From NCBI GenBank assembly GCA_022615255.1, contig JAKEHC010000012.1, positions 1 to 5,000 on the forward strand: a stretch of DNA of 5,000 bases, given 5' to 3'. This DNA is from Candidatus Dadabacteria bacterium. Its GTDB lineage: Bacteria; Desulfobacterota_D; UBA1144; Nemesobacterales; CSP1-2. Below the pieces are notes generated by a model that was given only the letters and a program-made list of their open reading frames with translations, was not told where the DNA came from and searched no databases. Of this stretch, positions 1-4,832 are shown piece after piece (within the stretch, counting starts at the first letter, position 1; the number at the start of each line of letters is the position of its first letter). The translations under genes and the position numbers were made by a program.

Positions 1-14
1 CCAACCCCGCCTGG

Positions 15-52
15 CAATGCAGGACTGGAAAGTCCCGCCTATCCTGTCATTG
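15..52. repeat. Imperfect inverted repeat with two alternative hairpins
   Basis: The outer arms CAATG (15-19) and CATTG (48-52) flank CAGGA (20-24) and TCCTG (42-46), with one unpaired base between them on the right side. An inner hairpin, GCAGGACT (19-26) and AGTCCCGC (31-38) around a GGAA loop, has one mismatch and competes with the outer pairing. No gene boundary is visible to its left, so it could be the terminator of a gene outside the window or an old intergenic repeat. No T-run follows on the plus strand. Confidence 0.4.
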
Positions 53-59
53 ACAAAAA

Positions 60-85
60 GTAGGCGAGGCGTGCCTCGCCCCTAC
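60..85. repeat. GTAGG...CCTAC palindromic repeat, copy 1
   Basis: Arms GTAGG-CGAGGC (60-70) and GCCTCG-CC-CCTAC (73-85) pair around a GT loop, with two unpaired C's on the right side. It shares its ends with copies at 148-176, 1672-1699 and 1802-1824, but its inner stem sequence is different. A weaker 5-bp hairpin, TACCC-GAA-GGGTA (94-106), follows immediately and may be part of the same element. Confidence 0.6.
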
Positions 86-147
86 AGGCGACCTACCCGA
101 AGGGTAACCCACCACTTCCTCTGAATGTCATGTGGTCATTGTATTTG

Positions 148-176
148 GTAGGGACGACCCGGTGGGTCGTCTCTAC
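148..176. repeat. GTAGGG...CTCTAC palindromic repeat, copy 2
   Basis: The 13-base arms 148-160 (GTAGGGACGACCC) and 164-176 (GGGTCGTCTCTAC) pair over their full length around a GGT loop. The only non-Watson-Crick pair is a G.U wobble at stem position 5, if the plus strand is read as RNA. Copy 3 has the same wobble at the same position. Confidence 0.7.
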
Positions 177-347
177 AATAGTGACTCACCAAATAAAAAG
201 GGATACATTCCACGATCAAAGAAATTTAGGTTTTCGATGTGGGTAACGTCAATCGGTAAACACTCTTAATTTTCTATTTCCTTAAAAACGGGTAGCCTCT
301 TTACTTTCAAAAGTATCCATCATTTAAAACTTCAAAGGAGATGAAAA
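177..347. other. Intergenic leader of the AhpD-like gene
   Basis: This stretch holds no open frame worth calling. It is A+T rich and ends in a good ribosome-binding site, AAAGGAG (334-340), 7 nt before the ATG at 348. The best sigma-70-like pair found, TTTACT (300-305) and TTTAAA (323-328) with a 17-base spacer, matches only 4 of 6 at each box. It would start transcription inside the ribosome-binding site, so it is not called as a promoter. No sigma-54 -24/-12 pair is present. Confidence 0.5.
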
Positions 348-674
348 ATGTCTGAAGAACTTTATATGAAATCTGATATTAAAAAGCTCTGGAAGGTGAG
401 GGAACTTACTCCCGAATCCTTCAAGGCTTATGTGGAATTTGACAAACAGGCATTATCAGATGGCGCGCTTCCTCAAAAGGTAAAACGCCTTATAGCGATA
501 GCCGTCGCACATACAACGCAGTGTCCTTTCTGCATTGATTTTCATACAAAGGAGGCAAAGAAGCTCGGAGCAACTGAGCAGGAGGTTATTGAAGCCGTAT
601 GGGTTGCGGCAGCACTCCGCGCCGGAGCCGCAGTAGCACACAGCGTGCTCGCTGTTAATGCGTATGAGGAGTAA
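348..674 (+). CDS. AhpD-like / carboxymuconolactone decarboxylase family protein
   Basis: This 108-residue protein has the single-domain length of the AhpD-like alkylhydroperoxidase core. A helix around residues 42-57 leads into the CxxC motif Cys59-Pro-Phe-Cys62, followed by His66 (C-x2-C-x3-H) in the context QCPFCIDFH. The tail (residues 74-98, GATEQEVIEA then alanine-rich AALRAGAAVAH) is typical of the family. Members are usually small oligomeric cytosolic proteins with thiol-disulfide or peroxidase activity, but many have no proven substrate. The position 12 residues before the first Cys, Glu in AhpD and in most KELI-type relatives, is Arg47 (K-R-L-I), so an AhpD-like proton relay may be altered. 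The start at 348 is supported by AAAGGAG with 7-nt spacing; Met7 lacks one. It is the only plus-strand gene in the window and ends 25 bases from the convergent reductase. Family assignment is strong; the reaction is unknown. Confidence 0.9.
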   Translation: MSEELYMKSDIKKLWKVRELTPESFKAYVEFDKQALSDGALPQKVKRLIAIAVAHTTQCPFCIDFHTKEAKKLGATEQEVIEAVWVAAALRAGAAVAHSVLAVNAYEE

Positions 675-699
675 CGGTTCTGGATTTTAATTTGTGTAT

Positions 700-1638
700 T
701 TAGGGGAGGAAATTACTATTATAGAGATCCCTTATTCTTTCTAGTTCGTGAGGACTAAGTTCGGCTTTCGACGCGCTAATGTTTTCTTCTACCTGCTTTA
801 CAGTCTTTGCTCCTGGGATAACGACGGATACAGCCTTGTGGGAAAGGGAGAATTTTAGGGCTGATTGTATGAGGGATTGCCTCTCTTTTTTCAGGAATTC
901 CAGTTTGCTTACCTTTCCTGCACCTTCTTCTAAGAATTTCTTATCCCATCCGCGCCTGTGATCTGTTTTTGGGAATTTTGAATTTTCGTTGTACTTTCCT
1001 GTAAGAAGCCCGCCTGCCAGAGGCTCACGTGCGATGATCCCTATGTCATTTTTTATGGCTAGGGGAAATAACTTTTCCTCTGCTTCCTCTTCTAGAATGT
1101 TGTAAATAACCTGAACCGTGTCAGGCTTTCCTGTTTTAATTGCAGATATCCCGTCTTCAATAAAATAAGCCGAAAGACCGTAGAACCTGATTTTCCCTTG
1201 TCTTTTAAGCTCATCGAGTGTTTCATATACGTTATCCCTTTCTATATCGTCTGGCTTCGAGTTATGTATCTGATAAATATCTATCCAACCCCTTTTTAGT
1301 CTTTTCAGGCTTTTTTCTAAAGCAAATGATATATAATTCCATTTTAAATTGCTTCTTATTCCGCCGTCCCGATAAAAATCCCACCCGAACTTGGTAGCAA
1401 TAAAAGTTTCCTTATCATTCCTTTCCTTTAATACACGACCTATTAGCTCCTCACTGTGCCCGTCTCCATATATGTCTGCTGTATCAATAAAATTGACACC
1501 GAGTTCAAGAGCTCTGTGCAGTGCAGACATGGATTCTTTATCATCGGTGGGACCATAGCCACGACCACTTATAGCCCAGGCGCCGAAGCCTATTTCTGAA
1601 ACGAGCAGGTTTGTTTTTCCGAGTCTTTTAAGTCTCAA
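700..1638 (-). CDS. Aldo/keto reductase (NADPH-dependent, TIM-barrel)
   Basis: This 312-residue protein is full length for the aldo/keto reductase superfamily. The expected catalytic tetrad is present: Asp52, Tyr57 (in DTADIYGDGHSE), Lys83 (in ATKFGWDF) and His125 (in IYQIHN). The N-terminal signature EIGFGAWAISG (15-25) opens the barrel, and the C-terminal IPGAK (274-278) with Asn286 is the usual nucleotide-phosphate-binding segment. Such enzymes reduce aldehydes or ketones with NADPH in the cytosol. The sequence resembles the bacterial YhdN/IolS-like group, but the substrate cannot be named. The start is TTG: it puts MRLKRLGKTNLLVSEIG exactly where relatives begin, and no in-frame ATG or GTG lies close upstream. 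No Shine-Dalgarno sequence is visible before it, and palindromic repeat copy 3 begins 34 bases upstream. It ends 25 bases from the stop of the convergent gene, with no separate terminator between. Confidence 0.93.
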   Translation of the reverse strand: MRLKRLGKTNLLVSEIGFGAWAISGRGYGPTDDKESMSALHRALELGVNFIDTADIYGDGHSEELIGRVLKERNDKETFIATKFGWDFYRDGGIRSNLKWNYISFALEKSLKRLKRGWIDIYQIHNSKPDDIERDNVYETLDELKRQGKIRFYGLSAYFIEDGISAIKTGKPDTVQVIYNILEEEAEEKLFPLAIKNDIGIIAREPLAGGLLTGKYNENSKFPKTDHRRGWDKKFLEEGAGKVSKLEFLKKERQSLIQSALKFSLSHKAVSVVIPGAKTVKQVEENISASKAELSPHELERIRDLYNSNFLP

Positions 1639-1671
1639 GTCCGAGTTAATGTTGGGTAATACACCATCAAA

Positions 1672-1699
1672 GTAGGGGCGTATTGCAATACGCCTCTAC
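1672..1699. repeat. GTAGGGGCG...CGCCTCTAC palindromic repeat, copy 3
   Basis: Arms GTAGGGGCGTATT (1672-1684) and AATACGCCTCTAC (1687-1699) pair over 13 positions around a GC loop. The single G.U wobble is at stem position 5, as in copy 2. The inner four bases (TATT/AATA) differ from every other copy yet remain self-complementary. The element lies just upstream of the aldo/keto reductase start. Confidence 0.7.
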
Positions 1700-1727
1700 T
1701 AAAATATATCCCCATTTCTATGGGTGT

Positions 1728-1873
1728 GAAAATCCCCTCTTGCTCCTCCTTCGATTCCTCAGGACAGGCTCTTTAATAAAGGGGAGAAGAAAAATGAGAA
1801 TGGCGACCTGAAGGTCGCCCCTACATCGTAATTTTATTATGGCTCTTTCCCAAAGAGGAATCCAGGGGATTTT
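1728..1873. repeat. Possible composite repeat with inverted ends
   Basis: The left end AAAATCCCCTCTTGCTCCTCC (from 1729) and the right end AAAGAGGAATCCAGGGGATTTT (1852-1873) are imperfect inverted copies. The outer nine bases AAAATCCCC/GGGGATTTT match exactly, and the CTCCTCCTT/AAAGAGGA part matches at most positions with a one-base shift. Between them lie a segment like CCTTCGACAAGCTCAGGACAGGCT (recalled as a common intergenic repeat in environmental bacterial genomes), AATAAAGGGGAGAAG (1775-1789), and palindrome copy 4. It may be a small non-autonomous element, or nested old repeats. No target-site duplication was identified. Confidence 0.3.
1802..1824. repeat. Palindromic repeat copy 4, left end missing
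   Basis: The right arm AGGTCGCCCCTAC (1812-1824) is complete. The left arm GGCGACCT (1802-1809) pairs with its inner eight bases around a GA loop, but the expected GTAG end is missing and the sequence reads GAAT there instead. It is therefore a truncated or decayed member of the family at 60-85, 148-176 and 1672-1699. Confidence 0.55.
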
Positions 1874-1883
1874 AACTTTATGA

Positions 1884-2912
1884 TTATTTTATATAGGGCA
1901 TTACCTTCTGGGCAAAGAGTTTCATAGACTCAGTGGACTTCTTATAGCTTATGCCCGGGAAATCAAAACGACAGATGAGGTGATTGAGTGACGGCAAGGC
2001 TTGCTGAAGGGTTTTAATTGTCTCGATACACTCTTCCGCTGTGCCAAATATCCCCTGCTCCTTTGCAACGCCTTCAAGTTTGGGGTCATTTGGATTTGTT
2101 ATCAGATTTCCTTTGCGATCTAGCATCGAACCCCACTCGGCATAGCCCTTATATATGTAAGTTACATGCTGTTTAATCTCCTCCCAGCCCTTTTCCTTTC
2201 CCTCGGTACTGACATAAACATCACGGACAAGAGGCTGTTCAATGTTTTGGGGGTTTCGTCCGAATTCTCGAAGAGCGCTGTGGAATAATGCAATCTCATT
2301 TTGAAGAAATGGTATTGTGCCTACGCTAGCCAGGTATAGAGGCACGCCCAGACGGGCGACGCGCCTTATGGCTGGCTCTTGATAAGCCCCGATCCAGATA
2401 GGAATCGGCTGTTGAACAGGCTTTGGGGTTACATTCAGGTTTTTAGCTTTATAGTGTCTTCCTTCAAAACTGAATGGTTCGTCCTTCCAACTCTTCTCCA
2501 GTATTTCAACGCCTTCTTCCATACGTCCCTTTCTATCCTTAAGGGACACGCCGAATGCATCAAACTCCTCCTGCCTATATCCCAATCCTAGCCCCAGGAT
2601 CAAACGTCCTCCTGAAATTATATCAACGACCGCGGCATCTTCGGCTACTTTGATCGGATTATGAAGGGGCAAGAGCAAGACACCTGTTCCTATAAAGATT
2701 TTCTGCGTACGGGCAGCTATAGCTGCTGATGTAACGAGTAAAGAGGGGCAGTATCCATCAGATAGAAAGTGATGCTCAGTCAACCAGGCGGAGTCAAACC
2801 CAAGCTCCTCAGCTAAGCTCACCTGTTCTAGCATCTCTGCATATAGCTTCTGGTGGGGGATGGGATTATGTTGCGGTGACTGCAGACTATAGTATCCGAT
2901 TCCAAACCTCAT
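1884..2912 (-). CDS. LLM-class (luciferase-like) flavin-dependent oxidoreductase
   Basis: This 342-residue protein has the usual length for the bacterial-luciferase-like monooxygenase family, TIM-barrel enzymes using reduced FMN or F420. Visible hallmarks are AEELGFDSAWLTEHHF (34-49; EHHF at 46-49), the strand-loop IGTGVLLLPLHNPIKVAED (74-92), SGGRLILGLGLGYR (100-113) and the later PIPIWIGA segment where the barrel closes. No lid or partner domain points to a substrate, and no flavin reductase gene is adjacent, so alkane, sulfonate, nitrilotriacetate or F420-type substrates cannot be told apart. The start is ATG at 2912. AAGGAG (2925-2930) lies 12 nt upstream, a longer spacing than ideal, but the N-terminus MRFGIGYYSLQ fits the family's first strand. 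It follows the Fe-S carrier terminator, so it is probably transcribed separately; a GATAAT box about 45 bases upstream lacks a convincing -35. Confidence 0.9.
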   Translation of the reverse strand: MRFGIGYYSLQSPQHNPIPHQKLYAEMLEQVSLAEELGFDSAWLTEHHFLSDGYCPSLLVTSAAIAARTQKIFIGTGVLLLPLHNPIKVAEDAAVVDIISGGRLILGLGLGYRQEEFDAFGVSLKDRKGRMEEGVEILEKSWKDEPFSFEGRHYKAKNLNVTPKPVQQPIPIWIGAYQEPAIRRVARLGVPLYLASVGTIPFLQNEIALFHSALREFGRNPQNIEQPLVRDVYVSTEGKEKGWEEIKQHVTYIYKGYAEWGSMLDRKGNLITNPNDPKLEGVAKEQGIFGTAEECIETIKTLQQALPSLNHLICRFDFPGISYKKSTESMKLFAQKVMPYIK

Positions 2913-2996
2913 TCTGCTTCTTGTCTCCTTTACCTTGGAGGTTAGATAAAATTATCCCACTTTCTTCTTATGCATATGGAGTTATTGCCTTAGAGG

Positions 2997-3038
2997 GTAA
3001 TAAAGAAAGGCTGGCCCTTCAGACAAAAAGCCAGCCTT
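2997..3038 (-). terminator. Rho-independent terminator after the Fe-S carrier gene
   Basis: On the minus strand the perfect 8-bp stem AAGGCTGG (from 3038) and CCAGCCTT (to 3007) encloses a 16-base loop and is followed by a T-rich tail (TCTTTATTA). It lies 22 bases past the stop codon at 3061, where the DUF4149/IscA transcript should end, and so separates it from the flavin oxidoreductase gene. The plus-strand side is also moderately T-rich, but no plus-strand gene feeds into it. Confidence 0.75.
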
Positions 3039-3060
3039 ATTAGATTCTTATTTTCAATTG

Positions 3061-3384
3061 TTAAGCTGTAAAGGATGAGCCACAGCCGCAGGAGCCTTTA
3101 GCATTAGGGTTTTTGATTGTAAAACCCGTGCCGCTCAAACCATCTGCATAGTCCAATATAGCACCGCTGAGATAAGGAAGGCTCATCTCATCAATCGCGA
3201 CCTTGACACCGTCTGACTCAAAGACCTTATCCGTCTCCTCAGTTGCATCGTCAAATCCCATTTCGTAAGAAAACCCCGAGCACCCGCCTGGGATAACACG
3301 AACCCTGAGAACGGCATTAGGTATATCTTCACCTTGTAAAAGGCGCTTTATCTCACTGGCAGCTTTTGTAGTTACCTCAAACAT
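3061..3384 (-). CDS. A-type iron-sulfur cluster carrier (IscA/ErpA/SufA family)
   Basis: This 107-residue protein has the standard length of the HesB/IscA family. The three cluster-binding cysteines are present: Cys35 in PGGCSGFSY, then Cys99 and Cys101 in the C-terminal GSCGCGSSF. The DYADGLSGTGFTIKNPNA segment before them is diagnostic. Such proteins receive an iron-sulfur cluster from a scaffold and pass it to apo-targets in the cytosol. IscA, ErpA and SufA cannot be separated from sequence alone, and no other isc or suf gene is in the window, so no symbol is given. The start at 3384 has a near-perfect AAGGAGGT (3392-3399), 7 nt away. It lies 27 bases downstream of the DUF4149-like gene and carries its own ribosome-binding site in that gap, so the two are probably cotranscribed. 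A terminator follows. Confidence 0.95.
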   Translation of the reverse strand: MFEVTTKAASEIKRLLQGEDIPNAVLRVRVIPGGCSGFSYEMGFDDATEETDKVFESDGVKVAIDEMSLPYLSGAILDYADGLSGTGFTIKNPNAKGSCGCGSSFTA

Positions 3385-3411
3385 CTCGGCTACCTCCTTT
3401 TAGGTATTTCT

Positions 3412-3900
3412 TTATTCCTTAATATTATACGCTGTAATAAAAACAATAGCAATTCCTAATAAAAATACAAGAGAGTTTAATAATACGGATGTCTTATGAA
3501 GTGTATTAAACCTATTTTGTAATTCGCCATACCTCGGGGAGTCTTCGACTAAGCTTCTCATCTCGGTTCTCATCTCCAGAGCTTGAGGCCTAATCACTCC
3601 ACCGGCAAATATTGAAAGTCCCAGCATAATAGTAAGTATTACTACCCTTAATATATAAACAGCCGTTGCCGTATGGGTAGCTGTAAACCAGGATAGTAGA
3701 GAGGTAAATATAGCAATTACCCCGCATACGTAAGAGATGAGATAGTATTTGGGGAAGATATTCGTAACCACATCTCCTGCCATCTGCTTGGGAAGCGCTT
3801 TAAAAATACTAGGCGCTGCAATGAGGGAAAAGAAGAAAATGCTTCCTATCCAGAGGATTATAGATAGAAGATATAGGAACTTGAGAGTAACTTGCATCAC
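3412..3900 (-). CDS. DUF4149-like integral membrane protein
   Basis: This 162-residue protein appears to cross the inner membrane four times: about residues 8-29, 53-72, 80-102 and 139-158. A hydrophilic stretch (105-135) separates the last two helices. The motif pattern WIGSIFFFSLIAAPSIFKALP (17-37), then AGDVVTNIFPKYY (41-53) and a late FNTLHKTSVLLN (130-141), is what is expected of DUF4149/TMEM205-like proteins, whose function is unknown. The first codon could be GTG at 3900 or the adjacent ATG at 3897; a weak GGGA lies 8 nt before the ATG, so the true protein is probably 161 residues. It is the promoter-proximal gene of a likely operon with the Fe-S carrier, but a functional link between the two is not shown by the sequence. 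Family recognition is from pattern memory, without a profile search. Confidence 0.8.
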   Translation of the reverse strand: MMQVTLKFLYLLSIILWIGSIFFFSLIAAPSIFKALPKQMAGDVVTNIFPKYYLISYVCGVIAIFTSLLSWFTATHTATAVYILRVVILTIMLGLSIFAGGVIRPQALEMRTEMRSLVEDSPRYGELQNRFNTLHKTSVLLNSLVFLLGIAIVFITAYNIKE

Positions 3901-3928
3901 CTAATTCCCGTCATTCTAGTTTACCTCT

Positions 3929-3934
3929 ATTATA
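3929..3934 (-). promoter_or_regulatory. Consensus -10 box for the DUF4149-iscA operon
   Basis: The minus strand reads TATAAT, an exact sigma-70 -10 hexamer, about 30 bases before the start codon of the membrane-protein gene. This puts transcription start near 3921 and gives a leader of about 20-25 bases. The region 16-18 bases upstream (around 3952-3958) has no good TTGACA match, and the TG of an extended -10 is not in register. An activator or weak basal expression would fit. Confidence 0.5.
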
Positions 3935-4029
3935 CCCATTTGGAATATATGTCGTAGGGAAAGAAGTTAATAAATCTACATCCCTTCTAAGTTGATTCAG
4001 ATAATAAGCGTATCTTGATGCATGGATAG

Positions 4030-4076
4030 GGCGTGCTATTCCTAACCGAGTGCTTTCAGTAATGGTACAGCACGCC
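4030..4076. repeat. 8-bp inverted repeat downstream of osmC
   Basis: GGCGTGCT (4030-4037) and AGCACGCC (4069-4076) are perfect inverted copies separated by 31 bases. They lie 8 bases beyond the osmC stop, where a terminator belongs, but the minus-strand sequence after the second arm (CTATCC) is not T-rich. The left flank ATAGGGCGTGCT resembles one arm of the GTAGGGGCG palindrome family, so this may be a copy split by an insertion. Either reading is tentative. Confidence 0.4.
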
Positions 4077-4084
4077 GCGTTTAT

Positions 4085-4648
4085 TTACATTGCCTCAAGA
4101 TTTACTGAGACAGGAACGGCATTCATCACACTATTGGTCGCGGGTGATCTTTGCTGAGCTAACCTGATAAGCTCTTCTAGTTTCTCTCTTGGCGCATCGG
4201 ATTTAACCTTAAAAGCCACCCTGATTCGCTCGTAACCGACCTGTGTGCGACCGGGAAGTCCGAGCATTCCACGAAGGTCAAGATCGCCCTCATATGTGGA
4301 TTCGATCTCATCTATCTTAACTCCATGAACCGCAGCGTAATAGACAAAGGTGGTGGTTATACAGCCTGCTATTGCGTGGAGTATGAACTCCACGGGGTTT
4401 GCCCCGTTATTCTCTCCCAAAAGAACCGGCGGCTCATCGTTATCAAACACGAAAGGCTTTTCTCTTGAGGTATCTTCCTGACAGGCGCCGTAAAAATCTT
4501 TTATGGTCGAGCGGTTATGCCCTCCATCGATCCATTTATTTTTTGCGCGGAACTTGAACTTTGCAATTTCCGCTTTCTCCTTTATTGCATCTATGGTACC
4601 AACCAACTGACCTACGTTAACTCCATTTACGATTGTTTGTTCTTGCAT
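4085..4648 (-). CDS. OsmC family protein
   Basis: This 187-residue protein belongs to the OsmC/Ohr-like superfamily, cytosolic homodimers linked to organic hydroperoxide and osmotic stress. The signature NPVEFILHAIAGCITTTFVYYAA (84-106) places the peroxidatic Cys at 96 in the central helix, with Glu87 nearby. The C-terminal segment reads QRSPATNSVMNAVPVSVNL (166-184), so Ser168 stands where Ohr and classical OsmC have the second, resolving Cys. Cys56, in the loop region YGACQED, is the only other cysteine. The protein is longer than classical OsmC (about 140 residues) because of an N-terminal extension of roughly 30 residues. The ATG at 4648 has AAGGAGG (4657-4663) with 8-nt spacing. Transcription is probably sigma-54-dependent, from a consensus -24/-12 promoter at 4685-4700. 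Family is secure; peroxidase activity is not. Confidence 0.92.
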   Translation of the reverse strand: MQEQTIVNGVNVGQLVGTIDAIKEKAEIAKFKFRAKNKWIDGGHNRSTIKDFYGACQEDTSREKPFVFDNDEPPVLLGENNGANPVEFILHAIAGCITTTFVYYAAVHGVKIDEIESTYEGDLDLRGMLGLPGRTQVGYERIRVAFKVKSDAPREKLEELIRLAQQRSPATNSVMNAVPVSVNLEAM

Positions 4649-4684
4649 TTTACTTGCCTCCTTTTTGGTTTTGTTTATATTAGG

Positions 4685-4700
4685 TGCAATGTGCGTGCCA
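4685..4700 (-). promoter_or_regulatory. Sigma-54 (RpoN) -24/-12 promoter of osmC
   Basis: The minus strand reads TGGCACGCACATTGCA. This matches the RpoN consensus TGGCACG-N4-TTGCW at every defined position, with the invariant 10 bases between GG (-24) and GC (-12). Predicted transcription start is near 4674, giving a leader of about 26 bases that contains the osmC ribosome-binding site. Such promoters are silent without an AAA+ activator bound upstream, and the 3' end of such an activator gene is adjacent. The stretch 4705-4735 is A+T rich and could bend, but no good IHF site was found. Confidence 0.88.
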
Positions 4701-4769
4701 GTCCTCGATTAATCTAATTTTATTAATGAAATGAGTAAGTTAGGAAGATTGAGATAGTTTGAAGTAAAT

Positions 4770-4798
4770 ACGAAATCTCGCTAATGACGAGATTTCGT
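4770..4798 (-). terminator. Perfect 11-bp hairpin after the sigma-54 activator gene
   Basis: ACGAAATCTCG (4770-4780) and CGAGATTTCGT (4788-4798) form a perfect 11-bp stem with a 7-base loop, 34 bases past the regulator stop codon. On the minus strand it is followed by ATTTACTTC, only moderately T-rich, so termination may be partial. The same bases make up two of the three proposed activator sites, and DNA binding may be the main role. A second pairing, TCGCTAAT (4778-4785) with ATTAGCGA (4806-4813), excludes this one. Confidence 0.35.
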
Positions 4799-4820
4799 GA
4801 GAGAAATTAGCGATATCTCG
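4771..4820. promoter_or_regulatory. Three CGA-N4-TCG dyads, probable upstream activating sites
   Basis: Three ten-base elements share CGA-N4-TCG symmetry: CGAAATCTCG (4771-4780), CGAGATTTCG (4788-4797, the exact reverse complement of the first) and CGATATCTCG (4811-4820). Their centres are 17 and 23 bases apart. They lie about 97-146 bases upstream of the predicted sigma-54 transcription start, the usual range for enhancer sites of NtrC-type activators. The regulator encoded next door is the natural candidate ligand, but this is inferred from position. No other copy of the ten-base motif was found in the window. Confidence 0.6.
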
Positions 4821-4832
4821 CAATTTGACAGG

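Larger units (their letters stand above)
1639..1883. other. Repeat-filled intergenic region between two reductase genes
   Basis: These 245 bases contain no credible gene. They hold palindromic repeat copies 3 and 4, a 5-bp hairpin CCCAT-TTCT-ATGGG (1711-1724), a segment like the CCTTCGA...CTCAGGACAGGCT repeat (1748-1770), a pair of inverted C-rich/G-rich arms (1729-1751 and 1852-1873), and a 6-bp hairpin CTCTTT-CCC-AAAGAG (1843-1857). The last lies just beyond the flavin oxidoreductase stop, but no T-run follows it on the minus strand, so it is a poor terminator. No clear promoter for the aldo/keto reductase is visible. Confidence 0.6.

Noticed and set aside
60..176. Possible CRISPR array from two repeats close together
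   Set aside because: The repeats are palindromes with different inner sequences, no regular spacers occur, and no cas gene is present.
300..328. TTTACT and TTTAAA with a 17-base spacer as a promoter for the AhpD-like gene
   Set aside because: Only 4 of 6 match at each box, and the start point would fall within the ribosome-binding site.
675..699. Shared bidirectional terminator between the two convergent genes
   Set aside because: The 25-base gap has no inverted repeat; transcripts probably run into the neighbouring gene's end.
779..961. Plus-strand open frame of 60 codons inside the aldo/keto reductase
   Set aside because: It lies wholly antisense to a clear enzyme gene, and its composition looks like a complement of the coding strand.
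1843..1857. CTCTTT-CCC-AAAGAG hairpin as the flavin oxidoreductase terminator
   Set aside because: The stem is short and A+T rich, and no T-run follows on the minus strand.
2379..2591. Plus-strand open frame of 70 codons inside the flavin oxidoreductase
   Set aside because: It lies antisense to conserved barrel sequence, with no ribosome-binding site or family pattern.
4517..4717. Plus-strand open frame of 66 codons over the osmC start and promoter
   Set aside because: It is antisense to the conserved osmC 5' end and reads through the sigma-54 promoter; it has no ribosome-binding site and no recognisable protein pattern.
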